Notes: generated from the letters alone by a model not told the origin. Shown: positions 21,851-51,236, numbered from the stretch's first letter. The stretch is 64,000 nt of DNA from Schistocephalus solidus (GCA_017591395.1 WEDG01003409.1:1-64000); one strand, 5' to 3'. Program-made: numbers and translations.

Positions 21851-23169
21851 GTTGAACACCATCTTACTGAAGAACCGTCCGCTGAAAGGGCAAAGGTGTA
21901 TTGAAAAGATGGGTGCATACTTTGATGAAGATAACCGTTCCCTGTATTTATAAAACATTAAATAATTTAGTTTATTCTACAAATTTTATAAAATATAAGG
22001 GGTGAATTGTACTGTATTTCTACAAATTTATTATTTTATAGGACTATAGAAAGGATGAATTTATGGACCACATTGTATTTGTCCTGAGGTCCCGGTAGCT
22101 TTCTGGATTCCATCATCACAGTGTTGAGATATCTGTTCCTGGCTTGAGTTTGTTCTGTTCCGTTGCCTGGCATGTCGTAGGTTCATGCCTGAGGCACGAA
22201 CTCTGACCTTCCTGCTGGCTGAGGCTTAGCTTTGTGTGACAGTCTCGCCCGACCTCTGCCCCCCTGTGCGGTTGTCGAAGCTGTCGCAATATAATTGTAC
22301 CCGTGTCCTTTCCGACGCCCACGTAACTGGTAACAACTGTTCGACGGGTCGCGATTTGTTTTCTTGTGCTATTGACCCCGTACAGACTGGGTTTGGCCTT
22401 GTAAGTATCTCATCTGGGTAGGTCAGATGCAGGTTAATACTTCGGTAAATTGTGCCATTTGAGGAAGCGATTTCGAACACCCACCTGAACAGCTTCTAAT
22501 TTGCTCGGCCGATAAAGCATGCTTATCCAAACGTGAAACTATGCATCCGCTGTTGCATGTGGTCAGGAGAAGAGTATTCACGCGGTATTCGGTGTTCATT
22601 CAATTTTCTGTAGAGTCGTTTGTCCTTTTCACCAACATACTACAGTTTTGACTGGGTATGCTGTAGATCACTACTTATTATACCGTTGCCGATAGTGGAT
22701 TAATGCTCTACTGATTGATAGTGTGTTCCGGGTTATTGGCCAACGAATTCTCAAATGATTTGAGGGTTCTTGCTGTCGCACCAGAAGTACTCATCACTTA
22801 GAGGATATTGCGCGAAATATCGTTTCTCACAGTTACATCGCTCACACGTAGGTTATTTTAAGCGCTCCCCATGAAATACCATACATAAATATTGGATATG
22901 AATGGGGAGTATAAACATTTCGCTTTCTCCTGTGGTCGGAACTATAGTTTTTTTGATCCTTTTGGAAGAGAGTTCTGAGAGAATGACAGTGTGACCAAGA
23001 GGGTGGTTACTTTTTACTTGGAGAACGGCTTGAAGTGTTCATTGTCTTACGGTATAATGATAGCCTTTTCTTCCAATCTGATATCCTTGTAAAATCCACA
23101 TCATTGAAAAGCAACTGTTTGCAGTTTTGTAGCTGCCCACTCTCACGGTCGTCAGCATCGCCGCTGACT
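21851..23169. other. Unassigned intergenic
   Basis: No gene or repeat recognised. Short frames at 22116-22480 show no known motif. Confidence 0.5.
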
Positions 23170-25310
23170 CAAGTCTCCTTCGGTGCACCTGCAATCGTCG
23201 TTATCCGACAACGTCCAACGTATACTCCCCAGGATTTTAGTCCAGGAAGGGTTAATTGCATCTAAATCCCTGTTCCACTCCCCCACCTGGACCCGGTTTA
23301 AGAAAAAGTAAAACAAAACCGGAGTTGGGAGAGGGCGCAGGCTCACGCACTATGATTCGACATAAAACAAGAACACGGCAAAACAAGGAGGGTCGGCTCA
23401 GATCCCAAATGAGTGGAAATTGCAAAAAGGAGCCATTGCAGTCTGACTCTCAGTCTGCCAGTCGTCCATTGCACACAACCGTACATACTGGGCTGACCAC
23501 GCGGTCCGAGTTATCCCGTCAGTTGGCAAAATTCCAAGCCATGGCTTTTAGTGCACCGTAATTGTCTCAAGCGCGTCAGATTGTTTATAGTGAGGAAAAA
23601 TGCGCTAAATTGGATTGCTGGCATCGGCTGACAGACCGGCATACCCGTCTTCACGCGCCACAGCACAACCTGGCCCCCTATCGCGCATTCCTCCATACAC
23701 AAAACCAGGGGGTTAAAAGGAGCCACCTCCGTTTGACTCCCAGTCCACTGGTCAACCACTCAACGCACAAAACACACTGGGCCGACGGCGTGGTCTGGTG
23801 TAAGTGTCAGATTGGCAGTCTTCCAAGTCACGGTCTCTAGGATACTGTGCTGTTCTCAGGTTCATGATGATGACGAGGGTGTTGCGTGTGTATTGGTGGA
23901 TGTATTGAGCGTTGATAGGGTAGTTTACCACAGGTTATCGTGCAGACGCATGTGACCTAATGTGGTGTGTGAATGGTGAGATAAGTGGGGCAGTAGAAGC
24001 GAGCGCGGTGACTGTATATCGGAGCTCCAGACATTGGTTCATCAGTCTCCGTGCGAGTGATTTGCAGATGACTGACTAGGCCAATGCGTTATGTGAAGTT
24101 TCGGGTGAAGTGTGGGCAGCAGAAATTGGGAGGGGCTTAAAGGTTGTCGTTCGTCGAAGTGAGGGTGGCAGTGGCGGCAAAATTTGCAGGAGTGGAGAGT
24201 GTGCATGGGGTATCGGTTGAGTCGGAATTACGGTGAATTCCACTGTCATGGATGGGCATGTGACCGGATATTCCCATGCGGTGAGTGAATGCGCGTGGGC
24301 AGTGGATGCGAAGATCTGCGCTGTGGGTTGGTGCACCAGGCACTTGTTCACCAGTCTCTTTGCTATGCATACGCAAGTAACCGGTCAGGCCGATGCATGA
24401 GATAAATGTGCGATCGCAATGAGGACAGGTTAGGACCGAATACCCATCGCTGGTAGTGGTGATGGTGACAGCGGTGGTGTTGGTTGTGGTGGTGGTGGTT
24501 TTGGAGGTATCAGGCTTGGAGTATTGGGATGTGATCCTTAAGTTGGTGGGAGTGGGAAAATTGGCGCCATTAATGACCGTTGAGGGCTCCGAAGGAGGGT
24601 TGGTAGAAGGTGGCGCAGAAGTTGAAGTTGTCGGATTGTTGTTGCATTGCGTCCGAAGGTGTCCGACCAGGACGATTCGCGCGTGGAAGGTCTGTTGATG
24701 GCGCAGGCATGTTGGGGTGGGCTTCGGTATTGGCAGTGTTAGTCTAGGCCGCTGATGACTTGCATGCCACCCTTTTGGTCTTGGCAGAGGCGATCCTGTC
24801 TTCACTGACCTCCTCCAGGCCCGTAGGTAACGGGGGTCTCTCAGTTTGCCAGGTTGATTCGTGGTTGCTTCAGAGAAGTATTCAGAGTGTAGTGTCGCAT
24901 TTGACCCCCATGTTGACGAAAATAAGTGGCGGCATCTCCATAGAGGAGTCGTTTGGGCGGTGGAGACCGTGTCGAGTCCAGACGATGTTCTGCATGCGTC
25001 CGAAGAATTGGCTGGCTTTGGCGATCCGGTGAGCGACTTTATCGTCGATTTTTGTTCTGCGGGAGAGGTTGCTGTCCAGGTAGGTGAAGGTATCCACGGT
25101 CTTCAGTTGAACGCCATTGGCATTGATGCGAACTGCGCTGTAGTTGGTATTGGGAGCGATTGTTGCATGACTACCGTTTTATTCGTGTTGAAAATCAGTC
25201 TGATGTTGTCAGAAGCGGCAACGAAGAGGTCCATGCTCCTTTGCACGTGCCCTTCTCTTGTTGCATTGTGTGCGCGGACTGCCACACGTTACTTAACCCC
25301 TGGCGTGTAA
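23170..25310 (-). mobile_element. RTE-like LINE copy C, 5'-truncated
   Basis: Minus strand. The 3'UTR runs from about 23170 to 23870 and matches copies A and D in order. The finger region lies at 24805-23930 (LTCPHCDRTFISCIGLTGYLRMH, then a damaged finger with HRMGISGHMPIH). The end of the RT lies at about 25310-24860 (VQRSMDLFVAAS, then GSNLSRRTKIDDKVA-like YLDSNLSRRTKIDDKVAH). Nothing upstream of the RT palm is left. The sequence is more diverged than A and D, so it is an older insertion. Confidence 0.85.
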
Positions 25311-28300
25311 CGCTTCGAAGCCTATATATGTCTCTTTTCACCGATCATCTGCAACCGGAAGAAATCTTGGGTCATACTCTTGGGTTAGCACTTGCCCACT
25401 GATAATGGTAACTTCAAATTATGGCATTGCCACTTGACAACTCTGCCTCCACAAAGGCTTGACTATCCAATCTTCTTCCTTGTATTCTGATGTGGGAACC
25501 TTAAAGTTTTCGAACCTCGTCTTGAGGCAATTCTTCTTTGGTGTTGGCAATTGAATGCCGGAAAAGGTCGCGTTCAATACTATCTTGGGGTCCCGAACGT
25601 AGCTCCACTTGATAGTGCTAAAAGTGTCGCCGATTAAACCTCCTCCTCAGATTTCAGCCTTCAACCTAGACAGGGGCGAACGCATCGGTGTGCCTTTCTT
25701 TTGCTCCTAAGCTCAGTTATTGAAAGTGAAGTACGTTCTAAGGCACAATTCTTTGAGTTCCATGACGTTCCTCTCTTAGTGCTATGGTCAATTTCACCAT
25801 GCGTTTCCTCAGAAAGATCATCAATCATGCTAATAGCAAGTTTGGATGGGGTCGGAGTTCAATAACAACTTCTCCTCCTTGTCTCCGTACGTGATACCGC
25901 AAACGTCAGGCTCTTGGAGTGGCATGGGTGAAGTCGGCTGACCAGATCCTGACTTATGTTAGTCATCTTAAAATAGAATCAGCGGAGGTGATGATGATGA
26001 TGATAATGACGCTGATGATGTGTCCGTTGTGGCCTCCTTAGTCCCCTTCATCCTAACAGGTCTCAACCCTGTTGACCCTCTTCTCTAGGAAAGGTGTGAT
26101 GTAATTGAATAAATTAACTAATCCCATTTCACTGAACTTCGGGCAGCGCAGGGGGAAGACTTGGGATGCACAAGATCGGTGACCCACGCTTGTCTGGGTT
26201 GCTAGCTAGTAACTGCGCTGTCAGTATGTTAAATCATGTATAACAAATGGACGCAACTGTGTTGGCATACTGCGTGTCCCAAACTGTAGATCTTTATCCC
26301 AGTTCTGCGTACGCAAGTTGAGCTACTTCTAAGGCTGAGTAAGGAAGAAATAAACATCAATTTACTTCGCGAAGATGGCGAATCTGCTAGTGCACTTAGC
26401 GGGTTTGTTGTTGGAGGTGAACTGACAGCAGGTGCCTACCGCCTTTGTGCAGTCTTTGTTTGCCATCGCCTGCTCAATCTGTATTCTAACAAAGCGTGTC
26501 TACGCCTTTCACGTTGATACCTCTAGCCTCCAACCTTGAAGCAGTATACACTTGTTTTAGCAACTTAGCCAATCTTAGAGTGTTAAAGCGTGATGAATGG
26601 TGTCCTGAGGTTAAATATTCACATGGCTCTTTTAGGGCAGCCTGAGTTGCATTAATCGCTACGACGAAAGAAGTGACAGCAAGTAAAAGTTGCCTCTTTG
26701 TTGACCATGCGTACGGTAGTTCCCCCATTTTCAGTTAATCTCCCTTAAACTCCCGGTTCAATATAACTTCCATATCCCTGATGAGATGAAAGTTACTGTC
26801 AAACTAACAGTTAAACTTTTGTATTTTTCGTTAGCGTGAAGGAGACGATCCTAATGGCCGCGTCACGGAAGGCTACTTGGTTCGATGTGACCTTAATTAA
26901 CCTAAAGACCAAACATGGGAGAGTCTAACCAACTTGAGTTGAAAAATCAATTTAAAGCGAGGCATTCCACGTAGAAAATGCTGATAAAACGAAGACTGGT
27001 TCACACAACTGGTATGAGGGTTACCCGAAAAATTTGACTGTTTTTTGTAGGCAAGTGGGTTGGCAGTGCTGCCATCACACTACTCACTTGATCAAGTAGC
27101 GTTAATGTAAAACTATCGCAGTGGACGGAGAGATTGTTTGTATTTACCACTCTCCCAACAGTTTCGGTGAGTTTGCAATGAAAAACTGTAGAGAGCAATG
27201 CGTCCATGATAATGTGTTTTTTTCAACATCAAAGGAGTTGTTCACGTTGAATTTGTTCCTAATGGCATCACAGTGAACCAAAATTACTACCTACAAGTGC
27301 TGTAGAGAATGCCTTAGACAGTAAGAAAAATAATGGCCGGCTTTTTGGTTACTGGGGACTAATTTTTTTTAATCCTAACATAGTCCCTGCTCACTAAGCG
27401 GTCGAAATCAACTAGTTTTGCGAAAAATAGCATGACAACGTTATTTTACCCTTTATTCGCCTCAACTGCCCACCCCCACGACTTCCTTGTATTCCCAAGA
27501 AGACAAAAGTACCTAGAGGAATGCGTTTTAGAACGTAGTAAAGATTAAAAAGATCGCTGGAGGCACATAACAACAATATTTCAGAAGAATATTAAAAAAT
27601 GTTTCGAAAATCCGTTGGAACAACTGCATAGCACCTAAGATTGGGTATTTTGAACTGAGTAATGTTTTAAATTTTTATTTCAAATAAAATATTTAAATAA
27701 ACAAGTCTTCTTTCGGCTACCCCTTCGTATCCCTGAAAACAGCAGAATTATGAGGTCAATTTCTGTGCCTCTATTAAGGTACATATCAGACCTTATGGAT
27801 GGGCTTAAAACCCTGTCGGTGATTGGTTAAAACCCGATAAAACCCGCATCCCTGTGGTATTCCCCTTAAAACCAACTTTACAAAGCCTTATTTTATCTGT
27901 TAGATGGATCTGGCCCATTAATACTGACAAATGCAGACGGGAATTTTCAACATTAAAATAATAAACTAATATGCGGTGTGCCTTTGCGTGAAAATTAGAC
28001 TAATCGACTCACTAAAGCTAGCTCGGATTACTCAGTCTCACAAAGGCGTTCTGATAGTTTACTGCAATTGTGCATTTTGGGTGTCAATTTCGGCCCACGG
28101 CAGAAGGTGTTTATTGGAGTAAGAATGTGAACTTTCTTGGCACTGCGAAAGAAGCACCATCAAAATATCGCCGAGTCACTTGCACGCCACTTATTTGTGC
28201 AATATAATAGCAGGGTGAGTTCTGGCGATCTCATCATTGCTGGAGATTTATTTCGAACAAAGTAAAACGAATACTTTCAAATCGCTCGGGGCAAGTAGGC

Positions 28301-28430
28301 TTCACGCTGAAGACGGATCTTAGGGCTTTTTCATAAAACTTGAGCGTGAAATTTCAGCAGAAGATGTGACCTTGCAAATAAGACAGCTTGAAACTTGAGG
28401 ATGCTGAAATAACTAGAGCTATCAAACAAG
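25311..28430. other. Unassigned intergenic
   Basis: Includes a GAT-rich short repeat at 25986-26020. The minus-strand frame 26728-26486 begins with a hydrophobic stretch resembling a signal peptide, but it has no partner exon or homologue that I can name. Confidence 0.45.
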
Positions 28431-28438
28431 TCGCCATG

Positions 28439-28806
28439 CGACAGTTCGACCGTCGTAGTCCGACGATGTCCACCGTATGCTCCATGGGAAAGTGGAGCAG
28501 GGACGGTGACTTGCGCGTGATTTAGTTTAAAGTGATAGTAGACTTGCGCTGCATCTACCGCACTCTCTCCTCCTCCCCCACCTGAGCCCGGTGTCATGAC
28601 AGAGTCAAGAAGACCGGAGGCAGGAGAGGACGCATGTGGCTGGCGCGGCTAGGTCACCTAAGTCCTAGCCGCCCCTAGGCGTGCCACCACACCTCCATGT
28701 TCGGCATTTGTTCTGGGAGCGCAACTCGAATAACGCATGCCGTGCCCTAATGTGGCCCCCGTGTTGGTCCAACGCATCTACCACGTGGCCCGTTTAGGGG
28801 GCAAAA
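28439..28806 (-). mobile_element. SINE family 1, full copy with 8-base target duplication
   Basis: Flanked by TCGCCATG at 28431-28438 and 28807-28814. It defines the element ends: the minus-strand 5' end is TTTTGCCCCCTAAACGG and the 3' end is ACGGTCGAACTGTCG. The sequence between matches 6228-6588 closely, which suggests recent activity. Confidence 0.93.
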
Positions 28807-28814
28807 TCGCCATG

Positions 28815-31516
28815 TAGCTGGTATTTAAATAGCAGGGTATTGAATCTACCTCGACACAAAGGACATATCTACGCTCTACTTGTGAACTCCGCTGTCTGAG
28901 TATGAGAAGTTCTGTTTGTAACGTGGGCATTTCTCCGAATATCATTTTACTTTTTAAAAAAATGCGTCTTTGGTCCAGGGATCTATGTCTGTCCACCGAG
29001 TTTGCTTGTACCTATTTCATATTATAAAAGGACACGGGAATAGGTACCTTCAGTATTACAAGTGGTCTGACACTTAATTCCTCGGGGTGTAGGGTGAAGG
29101 TTAGGCTTCGGGGTAGGACGCGAGTGTGGTTAACCGCCCCTGAACTTTATCGAAAGATAGCCTGCTTAGCGCGTAATATGACTGCGGACGTGTCACCACC
29201 TAGTCGGATGATACGACTTCAACCAAATAACGCTCCTGCTTAAGTGAAACCGTCAATCAACTTGAGTACTTATGGCACTTGGAGAAAACAGCCTTCGTTG
29301 TCATAGTAACGAGATGTATTTCAATCGCTTCGACTGAATCGTTGGCTATTCATTGATGTTCAGCTGCACAACTTTCCCCTCGGACGACTTCACCGGGGGA
29401 ATAAAAGAAACGTTTAATTACTCGGAACCAGAACGCGCTCATACTCTTGCTGTGGGTTCAGTTAAGGTTGGTGGGGCCACATAGCACATGCCTCTCAAGG
29501 CCACAGGTACTGAACAGCCTTGAGAACTGCGGAAAGCAGGGGTAGATGTGGCAATGGGCATATGCTCACTGCCGCAAACAGTGCGGAAATGTACATTGGT
29601 GGACACTGGGCGAGTAAAGAGGGAAAACGAGCAGTCGTATGTAAGCACGTAATGAGATGGTGCAGTGTTCTCTTGCAAAGACCGCCTATCCCACCAGCAC
29701 AAATATATTACAAGTTCGTTCAACACTCGCAACGGACAGAAAGTGTGGAAAGTTGTTTTACATAAAAACGTTGACGCGGTAAATAAATTTTGTCTACCAC
29801 TAGTCTTAGCTCTCTGCAGTTTATAGAGGTTCCTATGGATTTGACGCCGATCAGTCATATACTCATCGCTACTCAATTCCTAGAAAAATTGGATTCCTCT
29901 GGTCGCGTAATTGTGCCGCTGTCTCTATCAAGACTTATATATCAGGTGAAGGTTCAGCAACATTGCACTATTGGACAGACTTAAATGCACAAAGTCGTGA
30001 GCTACTTAATACGACTTGGAAAACTAGATGAAAGCGCCAAAAATCTATAATAGCAACAGTATTAGACAGTTCACAATAATTTAAAAGTGATTAATGACAT
30101 GATAATTCAAACAACAACGGAAGTCAAGACACCTTCTCTTGCTTTTCAATACCTATGCGGTGTCTAGGTCAAAAAACAAGTCTTCCGAGTGATTGTGCTA
30201 TGATTGGCCTAGCAGGGTAAGAATGTGCGTCGAAAGCTAAGAAGGGGTTTCATCTATTAATAGTACTTATCTCTGACACGAACAATGTGGTGCGAATGAG
30301 GATGGAGTCATTCACCAGATCCCAGTCAATAAAATAAATAATCAGAAGGCCGGGAATGAATTGGGGTGGGTAGACTGACTCGAAAAAAAGAGAACGAGTA
30401 AATTCGTTGGTAGAAAATAAACTAGTGAACTGGGGAGAAACTTGATATAAAAACGCCATGTAAATAATTCTTTGAAAAAAACAGGAAATAACAATGTAAT
30501 TTTAGAGTGGTATTTTTAAAGGACACACCGCACGCCAACACAGACGTTAATGTTTACACTCGCAATACCCCAATGCTGTCTTTCGGGCAGTAAATTGAGA
30601 TTTGATGTCTCCTACTCAGTGGACCGTTAACCGGTCTTTCTCGAGAGCCAGTGGCAGAATAAAAAGGGCTTCCCCATTTAGTAATGGTCGTCGTCGCCTA
30701 CGAAGAAGAAACTACCGTGTACTGTTAGCTTTATTTTGCAGATAAACTGGCCCGTTTAGGACAAAGGGATTTATAAAAAAACTCGAAGGCCATTTGCTAA
30801 CGTCGGGGTCTTTACTAGCTCGAGAATTTTATGTGAACACTAATGCGAGCAGAGGGCTTAAAAATACACGAGGGTTATCAAAGATGCAAGCACCAAAGTA
30901 ACGCGCAATTTCAAAACCAATCATTATTGTGATGAATATACCCAACAAGTCTGGCTTTTCGCAGGTACCTAGTTGACTGCTTGTTCAAATAGATAACGCA
31001 GTTCTGCGTAAGGTATCCTCCCACAACTTGTTCCAGTACCAAATCCAATCATATTTTTAACCTACCCTCACCGGCAACAAGGGTTTAGTGCAAATACCAA
31101 TCGAAAATGAACGATATTCAAAAGAAATTTTGGCAACATTTTGCCCTAATGATGCCTAACACACGGTCTATCGGATGCCCTTAAGGTGCGTTAGCATGAG
31201 GATGGCTTCATTGAAAAAACGAGTTTAAGAAAGCTAAAAAAATATTTTACCGCGACGTTCAATCATGTGTTATCCAGCCATTTCTATGAGCAGCAAACAA
31301 ATAAGAGAACGAGAGCATACAAAAGAGTAATTACATATTATAAAAATAAGTCCATACATGCACATATAGGCAGAACAAATATTTAGCTTTGGAAATCTCT
31401 TTTAGGTATCTGTTAAGAAAACAAACGTAGGCAAAACATTTCAAATGATTTCTGGATCTAATAGATTCCGTATGAAGTTACACTTTGTCGATCTTGGTTT
31501 AGAGAAGGAAGGTAGC
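28815..31516. other. Intergenic 3' of the kinase gene, nothing recognised
   Basis: The longest frame is 145 codons at 29876-29439 (-) and has no recognisable domain. No canonical AATAAA was found for the kinase transcript in the ~150 bases past its stop. Confidence 0.5.
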
Positions 31517-47408
<15,892 letters not shown>

Positions 47409-49069
47409 TTTTGTTCTTTAGCTCTGATTTGTAAAGTTGGAGCCTGTGGCCTAAAACACAGAAAGGTTTGACTCTACAAAAATTGCAAACATGATGCAAA
47501 CCTATGAAATGGTCCAAAAATTATAACTGATTTCGGCTTTTACTTTACCATTGTTTGTATAATGAAATGGGAGAAGTAAGCAGCTGTTAACAAGTCACGT
47601 TGACAAGTTTCACGTAACAATTCTTTAGCGTCTCACAAACTAGGTAGGAGGCGTTTTTATCTCTTAATAGCATTCACGTTTTAATAGCTACGGGGTAGAC
47701 CTAAAGGATAAAGACTTCACATGTATGCCCCTGTTACCCGATTAATGCAAATATCCGGATAATATATGTGGTAGGCTACAGAATTTTGCGTTTTCATCGT
47801 TGCAAGCGATAATGGCTCCACAGGCCCGGACTCGGTGCGTTGAATGGATTGAGGCAGACTATTACTGTGTTTACCCCATTTCTCCTCACTCTTGCACAAT
47901 TTTTCAATGACACGACGCATTTAAGGCGTAGGCGCAGTGGCGGGCAAAACTTATTAGTTAATTTAGATGTAAAATACACGACCTTGTCCCCTCAGTGCAC
48001 AGTGGCTACAACTCTTGGTTATCGTCATAAATTGATGGTCGCTCAAGTTAAAGTACAGAGAAAGACAATAATGTACTGGGAAAATTACTTATTTATTGTG
48101 GTTTCTCAGAATCTCTGAGCCAAAAGATGATTAATCTGTACACGCGAACGATGCGGCACGGCGATCATGTCTTAGGCATGCATATAAGTAAGTATTATTC
48201 CGTGCGGATTTCATAAAAACGATTATTGGGGCCAAACGTTTTCCAATTAAGCAATGTTGCCGTTGCCTACCTTTTTTAAATTGCTTTCTTTTACCTCACG
48301 TCACTAATCCGGGACTTAATTAGCCAAAGTGCTCAAAGCTTTGAGTCTCGGGTGCAGTACCGTTACAGAATCAGACTGCTCTTCAGAAGAAGTTATAAAA
48401 TATATTCCAATTATCTCGTTGAGTCCTTGGGAATTTTTACTAGTCCACAGTTGATGCTGATGACCTCGCTATGTACGTTTCAAATCAATGTCTTTGTCAT
48501 ATAAAGTAACTTAGACATTCAACGTTGGCAGTAACGAGGGACGTTTAGGTTACTCAACTTCATCCGTGCCGGCACCAATCCATGATGCTCAGCACATAGT
48601 GCTCGTGTTTGCTGGACAATTACTTTACGCTTTCAAAAAAAACCAATCGTTTTCCGCAAAAAAAATCAAAATATACCGGGTATTAGGGTAATTCACAGAT
48701 AGACCAATGCAATCGTTTTGTTACGATACATATGCTTAGACGGCTGACACAGTTGGAGGCAAATATATGTAAATTAGATAAGTGGACTCGATAGCAGTTT
48801 ATATGGTCGATTGAGTTGCGAAACTCACTAAATTGCATTTCATTGCTAATGAAATTTATGTGAGCAATGTCAAACATGTAAATGATGGGTAGGAAAAGGG
48901 AAACTTAAATGTTACGGCATAAATGAATGAGATTTTTGCATATAATGATTTTGTAATAATCGTTTCCATTGCACAACCACATTATCTGCCTGCTATAATT
49001 CCATACCTTAAATTTCTGTAGCATATAACCTTAAGTTTTTATCGCACATGGCCCGTGCACTTTGTTTTT
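47409..49069. other. Upstream of the kinase gene, nothing firm
   Basis: Presumed promoter/5'UTR side of the kinase gene. No TATA-like or other element can be singled out, and no other gene was recognised. Confidence 0.45.
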
Positions 49070-49254
49070 AATCATACACTGGTGCTGCTGGTAGATTCTT
49101 TACCTGTCTAAATTACAAACTTTTTAAAAACATTATTGTGAAACGCAGACAAAATGTAAGAAGGTTAAATTATACACTTGTGCTGCTAGTAGATTCTTTA
49201 CCTGTCTAAATTACAAAAATGTTAAAAATATTATTGCGAAACGTAGACAACGTA
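49070..49254. repeat. 98-bp tandem duplication
   Basis: Two units begin AATCATACACTGGTGC (49070) and AATTATACACTTGTGC (49168) and stay alignable to about 49250, sharing TAGATTCTTTACCTGTCTAA. The second copy runs directly into a perfect palindrome. Confidence 0.9.
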
Positions 49255-49296
49255 GTTGAAACCCTTTTATGTATTAATACATAAAAGGGTTTCAAC
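49255..49296. repeat. 42-base perfect palindrome
   Basis: GTTGAAACCCTTTTATGTAT and one further T (21 bases) is followed at once by its exact reverse complement, with no spacer. It could form a cruciform or an RNA hairpin. Confidence 0.97.
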
Positions 49297-49984
49297 TGCA
49301 GCTTAAATGAGATGAAGTATGTGTGTCTCGACCGATGAAATATGTATAACAGTCAAAAAAAAACCATGGATGTAAGACCATAGGGTATACCATAGGATAT
49401 GTTATGTACAACATGTAGAAATGTATAGGGAAATTACGTACGTACGAATTGCCAACGTTGGCCATTCGCCACGCTTTATTATCTAAAAACTTGTGTTTCC
49501 CACCTTTAAACTGATAAAGGTTGAAAATCTGGGCGTCTAAGGTCTCATTTAAGGGTTATAGTTATTACTATAACTATAATTATAGTTTAATTATATAGTC
49601 AGATTAATCTGAGCCGCATGCATATGGTTCTTTAAAGAGCCGGATAGCAGGAATAAGCAGCGAAAATGAATAAATCAGACAATTCTTATTATTTGAAAAC
49701 TATATAGTGATCGCTTAATGTAAAAAGCATTCAAATGTCTAAAACTGCTATACAAAACTCAGGACACTCCAGTCGGACGCGCAAGAACACAGGTGCAGAG
49801 TCAAGTGAGCACCAGCAACCTTCCGAGATAAGGCCTTCAACTTAGTTCATAAAAACACGCCTCAAAAATAACCGAAAACGTAAAATGTGCTCAAATTTTA
49901 TAATTTAGAGGAGTTTATTCAAACTTTAACTTGTTTTATAGTTTACAATTAAAGAAAAATCCTCACAGACTTCACCTCGTAGAA
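49297..49984. other. AT-rich spacer
   Basis: Includes TA-rich imperfect inverted repeats at about 49556-49600. Nothing else recognised. Confidence 0.5.
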
Positions 49985-50338
49985 ACTTTGTAATAGCAGA
50001 TTGGACAGAGGGAAGGATTTGCATTGCACGACAGCACTGATAATCTTGACTGTGATGCCATCATGTTTTCTGATGATATAAAAATCTTAAAAGCCATAAG
50101 CTCTGTCGAATAAGCAGAAACTACAGGAAAATCTGAATAAATTGATTGCCTGTCCAGCAAGTGGCTTCTGATGTTCAATATACCCTACCAGCACATGTCC
50201 CCTTCAATAGAGGGGCTCAGAGGGGGACGAGAAGGGGCCTAGTCCCATCAACTTTAACGACATATGTTATATATGGTCAGGCTTTCTGCAAAGACTTGAA
50301 AATAAATAAATAAATAAATAAAATAAAATAAAATAAAA
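49985..50338 (+). mobile_element. Truncated CR1-like LINE with (AAATA)n tail
   Basis: The plus strand encodes MFSDDIKILKAISSVE and SSKWLLMFNI, which match the YADD box and the following W-L-x-F-N segment of CR1/jockey RTs. Soon after comes a short 3'UTR ending in (AAATA/AAATAAA)n at 50303-50337. It is truncated at the 5' end and has an internal deletion. Confidence 0.75.
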
Positions 50339-50526
50339 AGTTTTCCGTGTTTGAAGTTAAACTCACATAGGCAATTTTTACCAGATAAAAAAGTGTTAAA
50401 GCCTAGTTAGTGGGGACTGTGATGAACTGATTATGGATTCTTTGTTTTAGACAGTCACTTGGAAGGCATTTATCTGTCAAGCGTGTGCCAGCCTCTCTGT
50501 GTGTCTTTGTGCAGGCTAACGCCTCA

Positions 50527-50720
50527 CCAGCCGCCTGCACCCAATCCCGCATCCGATCTTCTCGACTCTATCTTAAGTGAGGGAGAAGAGACTACGGTAG
50601 CTGTAGTGCTAGTCTACTATCACTCAAAATCATCCCTCGCGCAAGTCACCAGCCCTGCACCACCATACTATGCATCACACGCTGAACCTCGTCGCAATCG
50701 ACGGTTCACACTGTCGGGCC
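50527..50720 (+). mobile_element. Old 3' tail of the RTE-like LINE (or SINE family 1)
   Basis: Degenerate match to the shared 3' tail: CACCAGCCGCCTGCACCC, TTCTCGACTCTATCTT, GTCTACTATCACTCAAAATC and CGGTTCACACTGTCG. Too diverged to assign to LINE or SINE. Confidence 0.7.
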
Positions 50721-51004
50721 CTGATCCCTCCTTACTTGGCTCCTACAATTCCTGAGTTAATCTTGCAACTGAGTTCCATGTTTCCCAACAATTTCCGAAA
50801 CCTTTTCGTTTAAATATTCATATCACCTTTCGGGCTGTGTGCCTATACAACTAAATTCAGACTGATGTACTCCGTGCTAGCGATTATCGTCTAAAAAATG
50901 GAAACGACAGCAATTTAAGACCTAGAAAGACAACCGGGGACACTAATTAACCAACAAGCTCTCATACAGCGGTGGCATATCCTCGAAACGCGTTGCTGGG
51001 TTTT

Positions 51005-51236
51005 AAGCTGGTGCCTGGGCGGTTCCGGCCGCACCAGCCACCTGCCCTCTCTCCATCTCCGGTCTTCTTGACTTTGTCATGACACTGGGGCCAGGTGAGG
51101 GAGGAGGAGAGAGTGCGGTAGATGCAGTGAAAGTCTACTTTCACTTAAAACTAAATCACGCGCAAGTCACTATCTTTGCACCACCCTTTCGCGGAGCATA
51201 CGGTGGACCTTGTCGTAATTGACGATCGAACTGTCG
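51005..51236 (+). mobile_element. 3' tail of the RTE-like LINE
   Basis: Matches the last ~230 bases of the LINE 3'UTR: GCACCAGCCACCTGCC, CTCCGGTCTTCTTGACT, GAGAGAGTGCGGTAGATGCA, CACGCGCAAGTCACT and GATCGAACTGTCG at the end. A strongly 5'-truncated insertion. Confidence 0.8.

Noticed and set aside
26095..26500. Possible LTR beginning TGTGATG
   Set aside because: No second LTR, primer-binding site or gag-pol sequence seen nearby.
26486..26728. Small secreted-protein-like frame (minus)
   Set aside because: It has a hydrophobic N-terminus but no supporting exon, homology or start context.
28439..28806. Interpretation of SINE family 1 as a MITE
   Set aside because: The ends are not inverted repeats, target duplications vary in length (7 and 8), and the 3' half matches a LINE tail.
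29439..29876. A 145-codon minus-strand frame
   Set aside because: No domain, repeat or splice partner recognised, and composition is like the surrounding intergenic DNA.
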